A DNA stretch of 64,000 bases from Azorhizobium sp965227945 (GTDB lineage: Bacteria > Pseudomonadota > Alphaproteobacteria > Rhizobiales > Xanthobacteraceae), in NCBI GenBank assembly GCA_965227945.1, contig CBDDGQ010000005.1, forward strand, positions 186,001-250,000. Reading direction: 5' to 3'. Under the pieces are notes generated by a model. The model had not been told where the DNA came from, made no database searches, and saw only the letters and a program-made list of their open reading frames with translations. A program made the translations under genes and the position numbers. Below, in pieces: positions 57,790 to 64,000 of the stretch; the first letter of the stretch is position 1, and each line of letters opens with the position of its first letter.

Positions 57790-58098
57790 TCACAGCGCGG
57801 ACAAGGTGCGCGGCCCCTTCAGCACCGGGTAGTTCTCCCGCAGCAGGCGCTCCAGCTTGCCGCACAATTGGCCGTCCGAGGCGGCGCCCGGCCCGACGAA
57901 GTCGGTGCCTTCCTCCCACAGCTCGAAGAAGCAGTGCAGGCTGTCCTCATAGGCGGCGTCCGGCAGCGTGGTGAGATCGTGCAACTGCGCCAGGCCCGCG
58001 CCCGTGACCTCCAGCCGCCAGGTGCGATCGTCCGCCACCGAGGCGAGCAGGGCACTCACATCCGCCTTGGTCCAGGTCCCATTGAGATCGATGGCCAT
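57790..58098 (-). CDS. 102-residue protein of unknown function
   Basis: ATG at 58098. Sequence: M-A-I-D-L-N-G-T-W-T-K-A-D-V-S-A-L-L-A-S-V-A-D-D-R-T-W-R-L-E-V and Y-E-D-S-L-H-C-F-F-E-L-W-E-E-G-T-D-F-V-G-P. Soluble, two Cys. First gene of the unit leading to Rieske, DUF6156 and the 55-residue gene. No named domain recognised. Confidence 0.68.
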   Translation of the reverse strand: MAIDLNGTWTKADVSALLASVADDRTWRLEVTGAGLAQLHDLTTLPDAAYEDSLHCFFELWEEGTDFVGPGAASDGQLCGKLERLLRENYPVLKGPRTLSAL

Positions 58099-58179
58099 GT
58101 GCGCTCCGTCGCAAAGGCGACGCTCCCTGTCGGACATGCCTCAGGAAGGCCTGCCGGGATCCATGATGCCCCGATATTT

Positions 58180-58194
58180 GCATGAAGCATGCCG
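58180..58194 (-). promoter_or_regulatory. Possible sigma-54 element of the Rieske operon
   Basis: Minus strand CGGCATG-CTTC-ATGC has GG-N10-GC but three mismatches. Leader about 70 bases. The nearest NifA-like sequence TGT-N10-TCA is one base off. Confidence 0.4.
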
Positions 58195-58242
58195 CCCGGC
58201 CGGTAAGGCGGGTTCCCTCAGCCGCCTCGCCGGAGCGCCGCC

Positions 58243-58917
58243 ATGGCCATGATGACCTTCTATATGACCCCCGGATCCTGCTCCACCGGCATCCATATCC
58301 TGCTGGAGGAACTGGAGGAGGTGTTTCAGGTCACCGTGGTCAATCTGCCGGCGGGCGACCAGTTCAAGCCGGACTATGTCGCGATCAATCCAAAGTCGAC
58401 AATCCCCACACTGGTGCGCCGCGACGGCACGGCGCTGACCGAGGTGATGGCCATTGCCTTCTGGCTGGCCCGCACCCATCCCCGCGCCGGGCTGTGGCCG
58501 GAGGAGGCGGAGCGCCAGACCCGCTTGATCGAGGCCATGGGCTATATGACCGGAACCGTGCATGGCCAGGGGTTTGCGCGCCTGTTCGCCACCAGCACCT
58601 TCACCCGCAATCCGGCCGACCATCCGGCGGTGCGGGCGCTGGGACAGGAGATCGTGCGCACCGGCTTTTCCGTGCTGGATCGCACGCTGGGCGAGGGGCC
58701 TTATCTGGGCGGCAGCTTCTGCGCCGCCGATCCGATCCTGTTCTATCTGGAATTCTGGGCGGACAAGCTCGCCCTGCCGCTGCCGGAGCGGATCGCCGCC
58801 CACTATCGCCGCATGCTGGAGCGCCCCGCCGTGCAGCGGGTTCTGCGGGAGGAGGGATATAACACCGCGACCCTCGGGCAACGCACCGCAAGCGCGCCGC
58901 AACCGTTGCCGGCGTGA
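58243..58917 (+). CDS. Glutathione S-transferase family protein
   Basis: 224 residues. N-terminal thioredoxin-fold M-T-P-G-S-C-S-T-G-I-H-I-L-L-E-E-L (catalytic Ser/Cys region, beta/theta-like), N-P-K-S-T-I-P-T-L (cis-Pro) and E-V-M-A-I-A-F-W-L. Helical C-terminal domain with F-C-A-A-D-P-I-L-F-Y. GST genes recur in nif regions of several diazotrophs; target unknown. Confidence 0.85.
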   Translation: MAMMTFYMTPGSCSTGIHILLEELEEVFQVTVVNLPAGDQFKPDYVAINPKSTIPTLVRRDGTALTEVMAIAFWLARTHPRAGLWPEEAERQTRLIEAMGYMTGTVHGQGFARLFATSTFTRNPADHPAVRALGQEIVRTGFSVLDRTLGEGPYLGGSFCAADPILFYLEFWADKLALPLPERIAAHYRRMLERPAVQRVLREEGYNTATLGQRTASAPQPLPA

Positions 58918-58933
58918 GCGCAGGTGCCCCGCG

Positions 58934-59587
58934 TCAACGAACGGCGATCTGCAGCGGCTCCAGTCCGGCGATCGTGGCTTCGATCCGGTCGCCGGCCGTC
59001 ACCGCCACCGGCCCGGGGCCGCCGGTGAACACAAGGTCGCCCGGCTGCAGTTCCACCAGCCGCGACAAGGCGCTGATGAGCTGCGGCACCGTGCGCAGCA
59101 TGTCGCCCAGGTCGGCGGACTGGCGCACGGTGTCATTCACCGACAGGGTGATCGCCCCCTTGGCGACGATGCCGGAATAGAATTCCGGCGTGATGGCGGA
59201 GAGCGGCGCGGCGCCGTCGAAACTCTTGGCCATGTCCCACGGCCCGCCCTGGGCCTGGGCGCTGGCCTGGAGATCCCGGCGGGTCATGTCGAGGCCCACC
59301 GCATAGCCGAAGATGTAGTCGATGGCCTGATCCTCGGGGATGTCGCGGCCGCCAAGATTGAGCGCGACCACCAGGGCCACGTCCGCCTGAAGGTCGGCCG
59401 TCGCGGGCGGGACCGGCAAGGAGGCGCCATTGGGCAGAATGGAGAGGGCCGGCTTCATGAAGAAGTCCGAAGAGCCTGTGCCGCCGGGATAATTGCCGCC
59501 CGCACAATAGATGTGGCGCACCGGGAACGCCTTGCTGGACATCACCGGGATCGCGATCACCGGGGCCGGGGGAAACGCAAAGCTCAT
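58934..59587 (-). CDS. Fumarylacetoacetate hydrolase (FAH)-family protein
   Basis: 217 residues from the ATG at 59587. FAH fold: H-I-Y-C-A-G-G-N-Y (the usual R-x-x-C-V-G-R-N-Y), S-D-F-F-M-K-P-A, D-Y-I-F-G-Y-A-V-G-L-D-M-T-R-R-D-L-Q, A-K-S-F-D-G-A-A-P-L. The metal-binding E-x-E seems altered (D-V-A-L-V-V), so activity may differ. A sigma-54 element lies directly upstream. Function in nitrogen fixation unknown. Confidence 0.8.
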   Translation of the reverse strand: MSFAFPPAPVIAIPVMSSKAFPVRHIYCAGGNYPGGTGSSDFFMKPALSILPNGASLPVPPATADLQADVALVVALNLGGRDIPEDQAIDYIFGYAVGLDMTRRDLQASAQAQGGPWDMAKSFDGAAPLSAITPEFYSGIVAKGAITLSVNDTVRQSADLGDMLRTVPQLISALSRLVELQPGDLVFTGGPGPVAVTAGDRIEATIAGLEPLQIAVR

Positions 59588-59619
59588 GGGGCACCTCAAC
59601 CGGGGGAGCCATCTCTCAA

Positions 59620-59634
59620 GCAAGGTTGGTGCCG
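59620..59634 (-). promoter_or_regulatory. Sigma-54 -24/-12 promoter of the FAH-family gene
   Basis: Minus strand CGGCACC-AACC-TTGC, two mismatches, spacing exact. Predicted start near 59608, a leader of about 20 bases. Confidence 0.72.
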
Positions 59635-59646
59635 TGCCGGTCGCAT

Positions 59647-59661
59647 GCGCACGATTCTTGC
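59647..59661 (+). promoter_or_regulatory. Possible sigma-54 element of the 94-residue gene
   Basis: GCGCACG-ATTC-TTGC matches CACG-N4-TTGC exactly but has CG where the invariant GG should be. 36 bases before the ATG. Treat as tentative. Confidence 0.35.
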
Positions 59662-59696
59662 AGCGCGCACGGCCGGACCCGTGCGGAGGATGCGTG

Positions 59697-59981
59697 ATGA
59701 GCGAAATGGTGGTCGTTGAAGAGCGCAATCAGGACGACATGTCCCGGCTGGCGGGCTGCTATCTCTATACGGACACCAAGCTCTGGCTCGAGGACAAGAC
59801 GGTGCATCGCGGCGAGGGGCCGGCGATCATCGGACCCGACGGGGTGGAGCGCTGGTATATCCACGGCCGCGACGTCACCCGTGACGTGAAGTCCTTTTTC
59901 CATGCGCAGCATTGGCCGGTGGGCAAAGGCCTGGATACGCCGGAGAAGACCGCGCTGTTCCAGAGTGCATTCCTGAAATAG
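59697..59981 (+). CDS. 94-residue protein of unknown function
   Basis: ATG at 59697 after GGAGGA. Contains E-R-N-Q-D-D-M-S-R-L-A-G-C-Y-L-Y-T-D-T-K-L-W-L-E, G-P-A-I-I-G-P-D-G-V-E-R-W-Y-I-H-G-R-D-V-T and W-P-V-G-K-G-L-D-T-P-E-K. The middle resembles tiny W-x-x-x-G-x-x-H-R-x-x-G-P-A repeat proteins. Divergent from the FAH gene. No assigned function. Confidence 0.65.
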   Translation: MSEMVVVEERNQDDMSRLAGCYLYTDTKLWLEDKTVHRGEGPAIIGPDGVERWYIHGRDVTRDVKSFFHAQHWPVGKGLDTPEKTALFQSAFLK

Positions 59982-60116
59982 TCGATGGACGGAGGGGCGG
60001 GGCGGCTGAAGGAGCGGGGCTTGCCCCTGGTCCCGTGCTGACTCAGGATCACTCATTACCGATGGCATGTCGGAAACCGGACAATCGTCGCCTCGCCCGC
60101 CCCAGCATCCGTGCCG

Positions 60117-62018
60117 CTAATAGACGTCCAGATGATAGCGCCCCGCCGCGCGCAAGCCCTCCAGATAGGCCGCGGCGGCGTCCTCGTCCCGGTTGCCATG
60201 ATCGGCGATGATGGCAATGAGCGCCTGCTCCACATCCGCCGCCATGCCCATGGCGTCGCCGCACACATAGATGTGGGCGCCGTCGAACAGCCAGTCCCAC
60301 AGCTCTTCGCCGCGCTCCATCAGGCGGTCCTGGACATAGGTCTTGGTGCTGCCGTCCCGCGACCAGGCCAGCGACAGATGGGTGAGCACGCCCTGGGCGC
60401 GGAAGGCGCGCAGTTCGTCCTCATAGAAATAATCTTCCGCCTGCCGGCGGTGGCCGAAAAACAACCAGGCGGGGCCGCTCTCGCTGCGCATGCGCCGCTC
60501 CTGCAGGAAGGCGCGGAACGGCGCGATGCCAGTGCCAGGGCCGATCATGATGATCGGCACGTCGCGGCGTGGCGGAAGGCGGAAGTGCGGGGCGGGCTGG
60601 AGATAGGCGCGAAACCGTGTGCCGATGGGCGCCCGCTCTGCCAGCCAGGAGGAGGCCACCCCGCTGCGCGGCTTGCCGTCGATGGCATAGCGCACATGAT
60701 CCACCGTCAACGCCACCACACCCGGCTGGGCGCGGGCGCTGGAGGCAATGGAATAGAGCCGCGGCTGGAGGGGATCGAGGCTCTCCACGAAGGCTTCCAG
60801 GTCCGGCCGCACGCCGGGGAAGCGCTCCAGCGCCGCCAGCACGTCGAGTTCGGCCCCGGCCGGATCCGTGCCGCTGGCAAGGCGCTTGGCCGCCTGCCGC
60901 CGGTCCCCGCCGGTCAGGCAGGCGATCAAAGTGAACAGCGCGTCGGGCGCCGTGCCCAGGGAGAGCGACGTGGCGAGAATGTCGCGCAGCGGCCGGCCGG
61001 CCACACGCGCCCCCGGGGCCGCCTGCAGCGCGCCGAGGACCGCATCCACCAGGCGCGGATCATTCTCAGGATAGATCCCCAGCGTATCCCCCGGCAGATG
61101 CTCCAGGCCGGTGCCGCTGATATCCAGCTCCACATGGAATGTGGCTTTCTCCGAGGTCCCACGACCAAGCCGTCGGCGGGACTTCAGGGCCACCGCCACC
61201 GGCACGTCGCGATGATAGCCGGGGCGGATCTCCTGCGCGGCGGGCGCCGCGGCCCGCGCCGCGCGTGCCTGATGGGCGGCCGCATCAAACGCGAGGGGGC
61301 CACCTGCCGCTTCGGTGGCAAGGGCCTGGAGCATGCGGGCCGTCTCTTTGCCTCCGGGCACGCACAGATCCAGGCGCGCTTCCGAGCCGCGCGCGATGGC
61401 GTCGGCATAGCTGTCGCACACGTAGCCGCACTGGCGACAATCCTGCTGCGCCATGGCGGCCATGAGACGCCGGGCCAGGGGTCGCCCCTCGGCCAGCCCC
61501 ATGCGCGCCTCCAGCGACAGGCGGGGCGTGTGCCAGGGGGTGTCGTCCATGGGCAGGCCGCGGGCCGCCAGCAGCCGCGTCACGTCCCCCGCGACCGCCC
61601 CCGTCACGCTGGGCAACGCCAGCAGATCGGTGCCCAGGGTGGTCAGCCAGATGCGCTGGGCGGCGGTGAAGTCCGCCGGCACCATCCCATAGCCCGCCGG
61701 GTCTCCCGGCGGGGCCGGGTCCGGCAGAGCCAAGTCTCGCGGGGCCGCCGTTTCACCACTCACCGGGGCGGTGAGGGGCGCCGCAGAGCCCGACGGCTCC
61801 CGGTCACGCCCGTCGGTGTCCGATCGGCCGCCGCGAGGCAGCCGGTTATCGTTGAAGGCCCCTTGATATCCCTGACCTTCGCCGGCTGCGGCCCCCGGCG
61901 CCGCGGTGTCCCGCGACTCGGCCGCGCACGCGTCGCCGTCTTCACCCACGGGGGCGGGCGGCGCGATGGGGGCCGGCGCGCGCCGGATGGGCAGTAGCTG
62001 GAAGGGACCTTGGCTCAT
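60117..62018 (-). CDS. CysJ-like FAD/NADPH reductase with Fe-S motif, no flavodoxin domain
   Basis: 633 residues. Residues 1-110 are a Pro/Ala-rich linker-like segment. Residues 190-222 hold C194-x2-C197-x3-C201-x17-C219, an Fe-S-like motif as in some bacterial sulfite/nitrate reductase flavoproteins. From about 265 to the end is the cytochrome P450 reductase-type FAD/NADPH module: R-L-Y-S-I-A-S-S (FAD), G-P-G-T-G-I-A-P-F-R-A-F (NADPH), and a C-terminal aromatic Tyr. The FMN flavodoxin domain of CysJ is absent. A 2Fe-2S ferredoxin gene lies upstream, suggesting NADPH-ferredoxin electron transfer to nitrogenase. Confidence 0.82.
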   Translation of the reverse strand: MSQGPFQLLPIRRAPAPIAPPAPVGEDGDACAAESRDTAAPGAAAGEGQGYQGAFNDNRLPRGGRSDTDGRDREPSGSAAPLTAPVSGETAAPRDLALPDPAPPGDPAGYGMVPADFTAAQRIWLTTLGTDLLALPSVTGAVAGDVTRLLAARGLPMDDTPWHTPRLSLEARMGLAEGRPLARRLMAAMAQQDCRQCGYVCDSYADAIARGSEARLDLCVPGGKETARMLQALATEAAGGPLAFDAAAHQARAARAAAPAAQEIRPGYHRDVPVAVALKSRRRLGRGTSEKATFHVELDISGTGLEHLPGDTLGIYPENDPRLVDAVLGALQAAPGARVAGRPLRDILATSLSLGTAPDALFTLIACLTGGDRRQAAKRLASGTDPAGAELDVLAALERFPGVRPDLEAFVESLDPLQPRLYSIASSARAQPGVVALTVDHVRYAIDGKPRSGVASSWLAERAPIGTRFRAYLQPAPHFRLPPRRDVPIIMIGPGTGIAPFRAFLQERRMRSESGPAWLFFGHRRQAEDYFYEDELRAFRAQGVLTHLSLAWSRDGSTKTYVQDRLMERGEELWDWLFDGAHIYVCGDAMGMAADVEQALIAIIADHGNRDEDAAAAYLEGLRAAGRYHLDVY

Positions 62019-62152
62019 GGGTGTTCCTCAAGCCCGGCTTGGCCCGCCCCGCGCGGGACGCCGGTCGCGGGACCATCGCGTGAAGCCCGGGGCGCGCCGG
62101 CCGGTCTGGCCCTGCGCGCTCGCGCTCCCGTTGGCAGCCCCGCCTGCGGTGG

Positions 62153-62377
62153 TCAGGCCGCGCTGGCGGCCACCCCGGCCTTCAGCGTCTCCAATTGGGT
62201 CGGCGGCACCCGGAACACGCCGCGCCCGCCGGAGAACGCCTGGTAGGTGTCGCCGGCCTTGTCGCTCAGAAGGTTGAACCACTCCTGTGGCGTCAGGCCG
62301 TTGGGGCGTTGGCTGATTTCCACCACCGTGCCGTTTGGGGCGAAGCGGGCGTGGATCATGGTCGTCTCGGTCTCCAT
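62153..62377 (-). CDS. 74-residue nif-linked protein of unknown function
   Basis: ATG at 62377 with GGGAGA upstream; ATG at 62359 would give 68 residues. Core: I-H-A-R-F-A-P-N-G-T-V-V-E-I-S-Q-R-P-N-G-L-T-P-Q-E-W-F-N-L-L-S and G-R-G-V-F-R-V-P. No Cys, soluble. It lies between the ferredoxin and CysJ-like genes, 102 and 134 bases from them. Family not recognised. Confidence 0.65.
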   Translation of the reverse strand: METETTMIHARFAPNGTVVEISQRPNGLTPQEWFNLLSDKAGDTYQAFSGGRGVFRVPPTQLETLKAGVAASAA

Positions 62378-62479
62378 TGGAGGTCTCCCTGTGGGCGAGC
62401 CCGCAGACATGAAAGCCAGGTCCCATGTCGGCGGGTGTCGCAAGTCAATGACGGGCGCGCCGCTGGGCGCGCGATGGCG

Positions 62480-62782
62480 TCAGGAATCGAAGCCCAGCAG
62501 TTCGAGCTTGATGTTCTCGGTGCCCAGCACCTTGGCCTGACAGGCGAGCCGCGACTTGGAGCCGACGCCGACGATGGCGTCGAGCTTCTCATTCTCTTCG
62601 CGGGCGATCTTGGAGACACCCTTGCGGCCTTCCAGCAGGAAGATGTGGCAGGTGCCGCACGAGGCGTTGCCGTCGCATTTGTGGCTCAGCGTCTCGTCCG
62701 CGGCCAGGATGGCGGCCAGCAGGGTCATCCCCTCGGACGCTTCAATGGTCTTGCCCGATGGCATGATCGTAACCGTCGACAT
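62480..62782 (-). CDS. 2Fe-2S ferredoxin (FdxD/adrenodoxin-type)
   Basis: 100 residues. Cluster ligands C36-x5-C42-x2-C45 ... C81 (H-K-C-D-G-N-A-S-C-G-T-C-H and A-C-Q), the adrenodoxin-like spacing. Nif-regulated 2Fe-2S ferredoxins of this type occur in Rhodobacter (fdxD) and others. Probably the partner of the CysJ-like reductase or of FixX. Confidence 0.88.
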   Translation of the reverse strand: MSTVTIMPSGKTIEASEGMTLLAAILAADETLSHKCDGNASCGTCHIFLLEGRKGVSKIAREENEKLDAIVGVGSKSRLACQAKVLGTENIKLELLGFDS

Positions 62783-62836
62783 CTCACAGCTCCCTTTGTC
62801 CCAGTGGACCCTTGGTCCCGTTGACGTGCGCCGGCG

Positions 62837-64000
62837 CTAATAGATGGCGGCACCGGCGCCCACGTTGATCGAGGCGTCCTTCATCGTGGCGACGATGAAG
62901 GCGATCTGGTCCTCGCTCAGGTGAGTGTGGAACGGCAGCGCCACGGCGCGATCGGCCACCTTCTCGGTGACCAGGTAATCGCCGCGGCGATAGCCGAGAT
63001 CGAAATAGTGCCGCTGCAGATGCAGGGGATGCGAGTAGGCGGCGGCCTCCACCTCCTCCACCCGCAGGTCCTCCACGATGGAGTCGCGGCTGGAGCGGGA
63101 AAAGCGGGTGCCCAGATGCACCAGATAGAGGAACCAGTTCACGTCGGTGACATCGGGCCCCACATAGGGATCCTTGATGCCCTCGAACGACTGCACATGC
63201 TTGTAATAGAGATGCTCCACCAGCCGGCGCCGCTCCAGGATCTCATCCAGGCGCTTGAGCTGGGCGAGCCCCAAGGCGGCGGCGATGTCGCTCATGCCGG
63301 CCTGGTGTGCCGGGCTGCCGCTGACCACCACGGAGGAGCGCTCTTCCAGCTTGTGGGAGCGGTGCCGCCGCAGCGCCACCACCACGTCGATGTCGTCGGT
63401 CACCACCATGCCGCCTTCGCCGCACGTCAGCGCAAAGGGCTGGGAGAAGTCGAACACCGCCACATCGCCGAACGTCCCCACCAGGGCGCCCTGGAACTTG
63501 GAGCCGATGGCCTCGGTGGAATCCTCCAGCAGCAGCAGGCCGTGCTGGGTGGCGAGCGCCCGCAGCGCATCCCACGGTGCGGGATGGCCGTTGACGTTGC
63601 AGGCCAGGATGGCGCGGGTCTTGTCGGTGATGCGCAGCGCCGCCTTCTCCGGCACCAAGGTGCCGGCCCAATAGTCGATGTCGCTGAACACCGGGCGGGC
63701 GCCGCACAGGCTGATGGCGTGGGCGGTCTCGCGGAACGAGAAGGGCGAGGCGATCACCTCGTCGCCCGGCCCGATGCCATAGGCCTTGAGCGCCAACAGC
63801 AGACCCAGCGTGCCGCTGGGCACCGCCACCGCATATTTGCGCCCGAGATAGGCGGCAAAGGCCTCCTCGAAGGCGGTGACATACGGCCCGCTGGACAGCC
63901 GCGGCGAGCGCATGACGGCATCCACCGCCTCGATCTCCGCCAGGGTGATGTCGGGGTCCGACAAATAGATGAAACCGGCCTCCTCCGTGCCGTCGGCAGC
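62837..64000 (-). CDS. DegT/DnrJ/EryC1-family aminotransferase (5' end outside window)
   Basis: 388 residues visible; the frame is open to the edge (A-A-D-G-T-E-E-A-G-F-I-Y-L-S-D-P-D-I-T), so the start is beyond 64000. Features: S-G-T-L-G-L-L-L-A-L (PLP phosphate site), E-D-S-T-E-A-I-G, and F-D-F-S-Q-P-F-A-L-T-C-G-E-G-G. The PLP Lys of the usual S-x-x-K-x-x-x-x-G-E-G-G is not at its normal spot: the segment reads S-Q-P-F-A-L-T-C-G-E-G-G. If real, it cannot form the internal aldimine like a normal transaminase and may be a dehydratase-like or regulatory member (the Lys-to-His class, such as ColD, is known). Confidence 0.75.
   Translation of the reverse strand, partial: AADGTEEAGFIYLSDPDITLAEIEAVDAVMRSPRLSSGPYVTAFEEAFAAYLGRKYAVAVPSGTLGLLLALKAYGIGPGDEVIASPFSFRETAHAISLCGARPVFSDIDYWAGTLVPEKAALRITDKTRAILACNVNGHPAPWDALRALATQHGLLLLEDSTEAIGSKFQGALVGTFGDVAVFDFSQPFALTCGEGGMVVTDDIDVVVALRRHRSHKLEERSSVVVSGSPAHQAGMSDIAAALGLAQLKRLDEILERRRLVEHLYYKHVQSFEGIKDPYVGPDVTDVNWFLYLVHLGTRFSRSSRDSIVEDLRVEEVEAAAYSHPLHLQRHYFDLGYRRGDYLVTEKVADRAVALPFHTHLSEDQIAFIVATMKDASINVGAGAAIY

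Noticed and set aside
58167..58181. TGCCCCG-ATAT-TTGC as sigma-54 promoter of the GST gene
   Set aside because: Lacks the invariant GG of the -24 element and no NifA site is near.

Overview
High-GC alphaproteobacterial DNA. Gene content (NifA/sigma-54-type control sites, nifH, nifQ, nifW, fixABCX, nifO, an fdsGBA-fdhD-fdsD formate dehydrogenase, DUF3126 and DUF6156 proteins, an Irr-like Fur protein) points to a free-living or symbiotic diazotroph of the Hyphomicrobiales, most like the Xanthobacter/Azorhizobium group. The genus is inferred from gene content; no marker gene is present. No rRNA, tRNA, CRISPR, transposase or integrase was seen.

Left part (1-10.1 kb): surface or protein glycosylation tail. 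It holds the end of an FkbM-type methyltransferase, a CmcI-like hydroxylase/methyltransferase, a divergent SDR/AraC pair, an overlapping TetR-GT1 glycosyltransferase pair with a large operator-like dyad, and two tandem 743-residue TPR/O-GlcNAc-transferase (SPINDLY-type) paralogs. 10.2-22 kb: an apparently uncharacterised catabolic island with two D-2-hydroxyacid dehydrogenases, an AroQ-like protein with an altered lid, LysR, an HpaB-type flavin monooxygenase, flavin reductase, RidA, a polyamine-type ABC importer, DUF1028 and a GlcG/HbpS protein. 22-31 kb: mostly housekeeping (Tim44-like, TerC, hydrolases, cysE, DUF3126, CDF metal exporter, DapA-family aldolase).

30.8-37.1 kb: NAD-dependent molybdenum formate dehydrogenase operon fdsG-fdsB-fdsA-fdhD-fdsD on the minus strand.

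37.7-64 kb: a nitrogen-fixation accessory island without nifDK, nifEN, nifB or nifA. It contains nifW-fixABCX and a small CCE_0567-type protein, nifH-nifQ-Irr-like regulator, and divergently a degenerate receiver-nifO-SagB-type reductase-rhodanese/ankyrin operon. Beyond these lie bolA-grxD, a TPR protein, a DUF59 protein, a dienelactone hydrolase, a series of small unknown proteins, a truncated haemoglobin with a DUF255 thioredoxin protein, Rieske and DUF6156 proteins, a GST, an FAH-family protein, a CysJ-like reductase with a 2Fe-2S ferredoxin, and a partial DegT aminotransferase. Reading the gaps by eye I find several NifA upstream sites (TGT-N10-ACA) and sigma-54 -24/-12 elements. They tie nifH, the receiver gene, nifW-fix, bolA-grxD and a previously uninformative 81-residue gene into one regulon, with probable sigma-54 promoters at further genes. 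The likely theme is electron delivery (FixABCX, ferredoxin, CysJ-like reductase, Rieske), Fe-S and Mo supply (NifQ, BolA-Grx, DUF59, rhodanese, NifO) and oxygen/NO protection (truncated haemoglobin) for nitrogenase.
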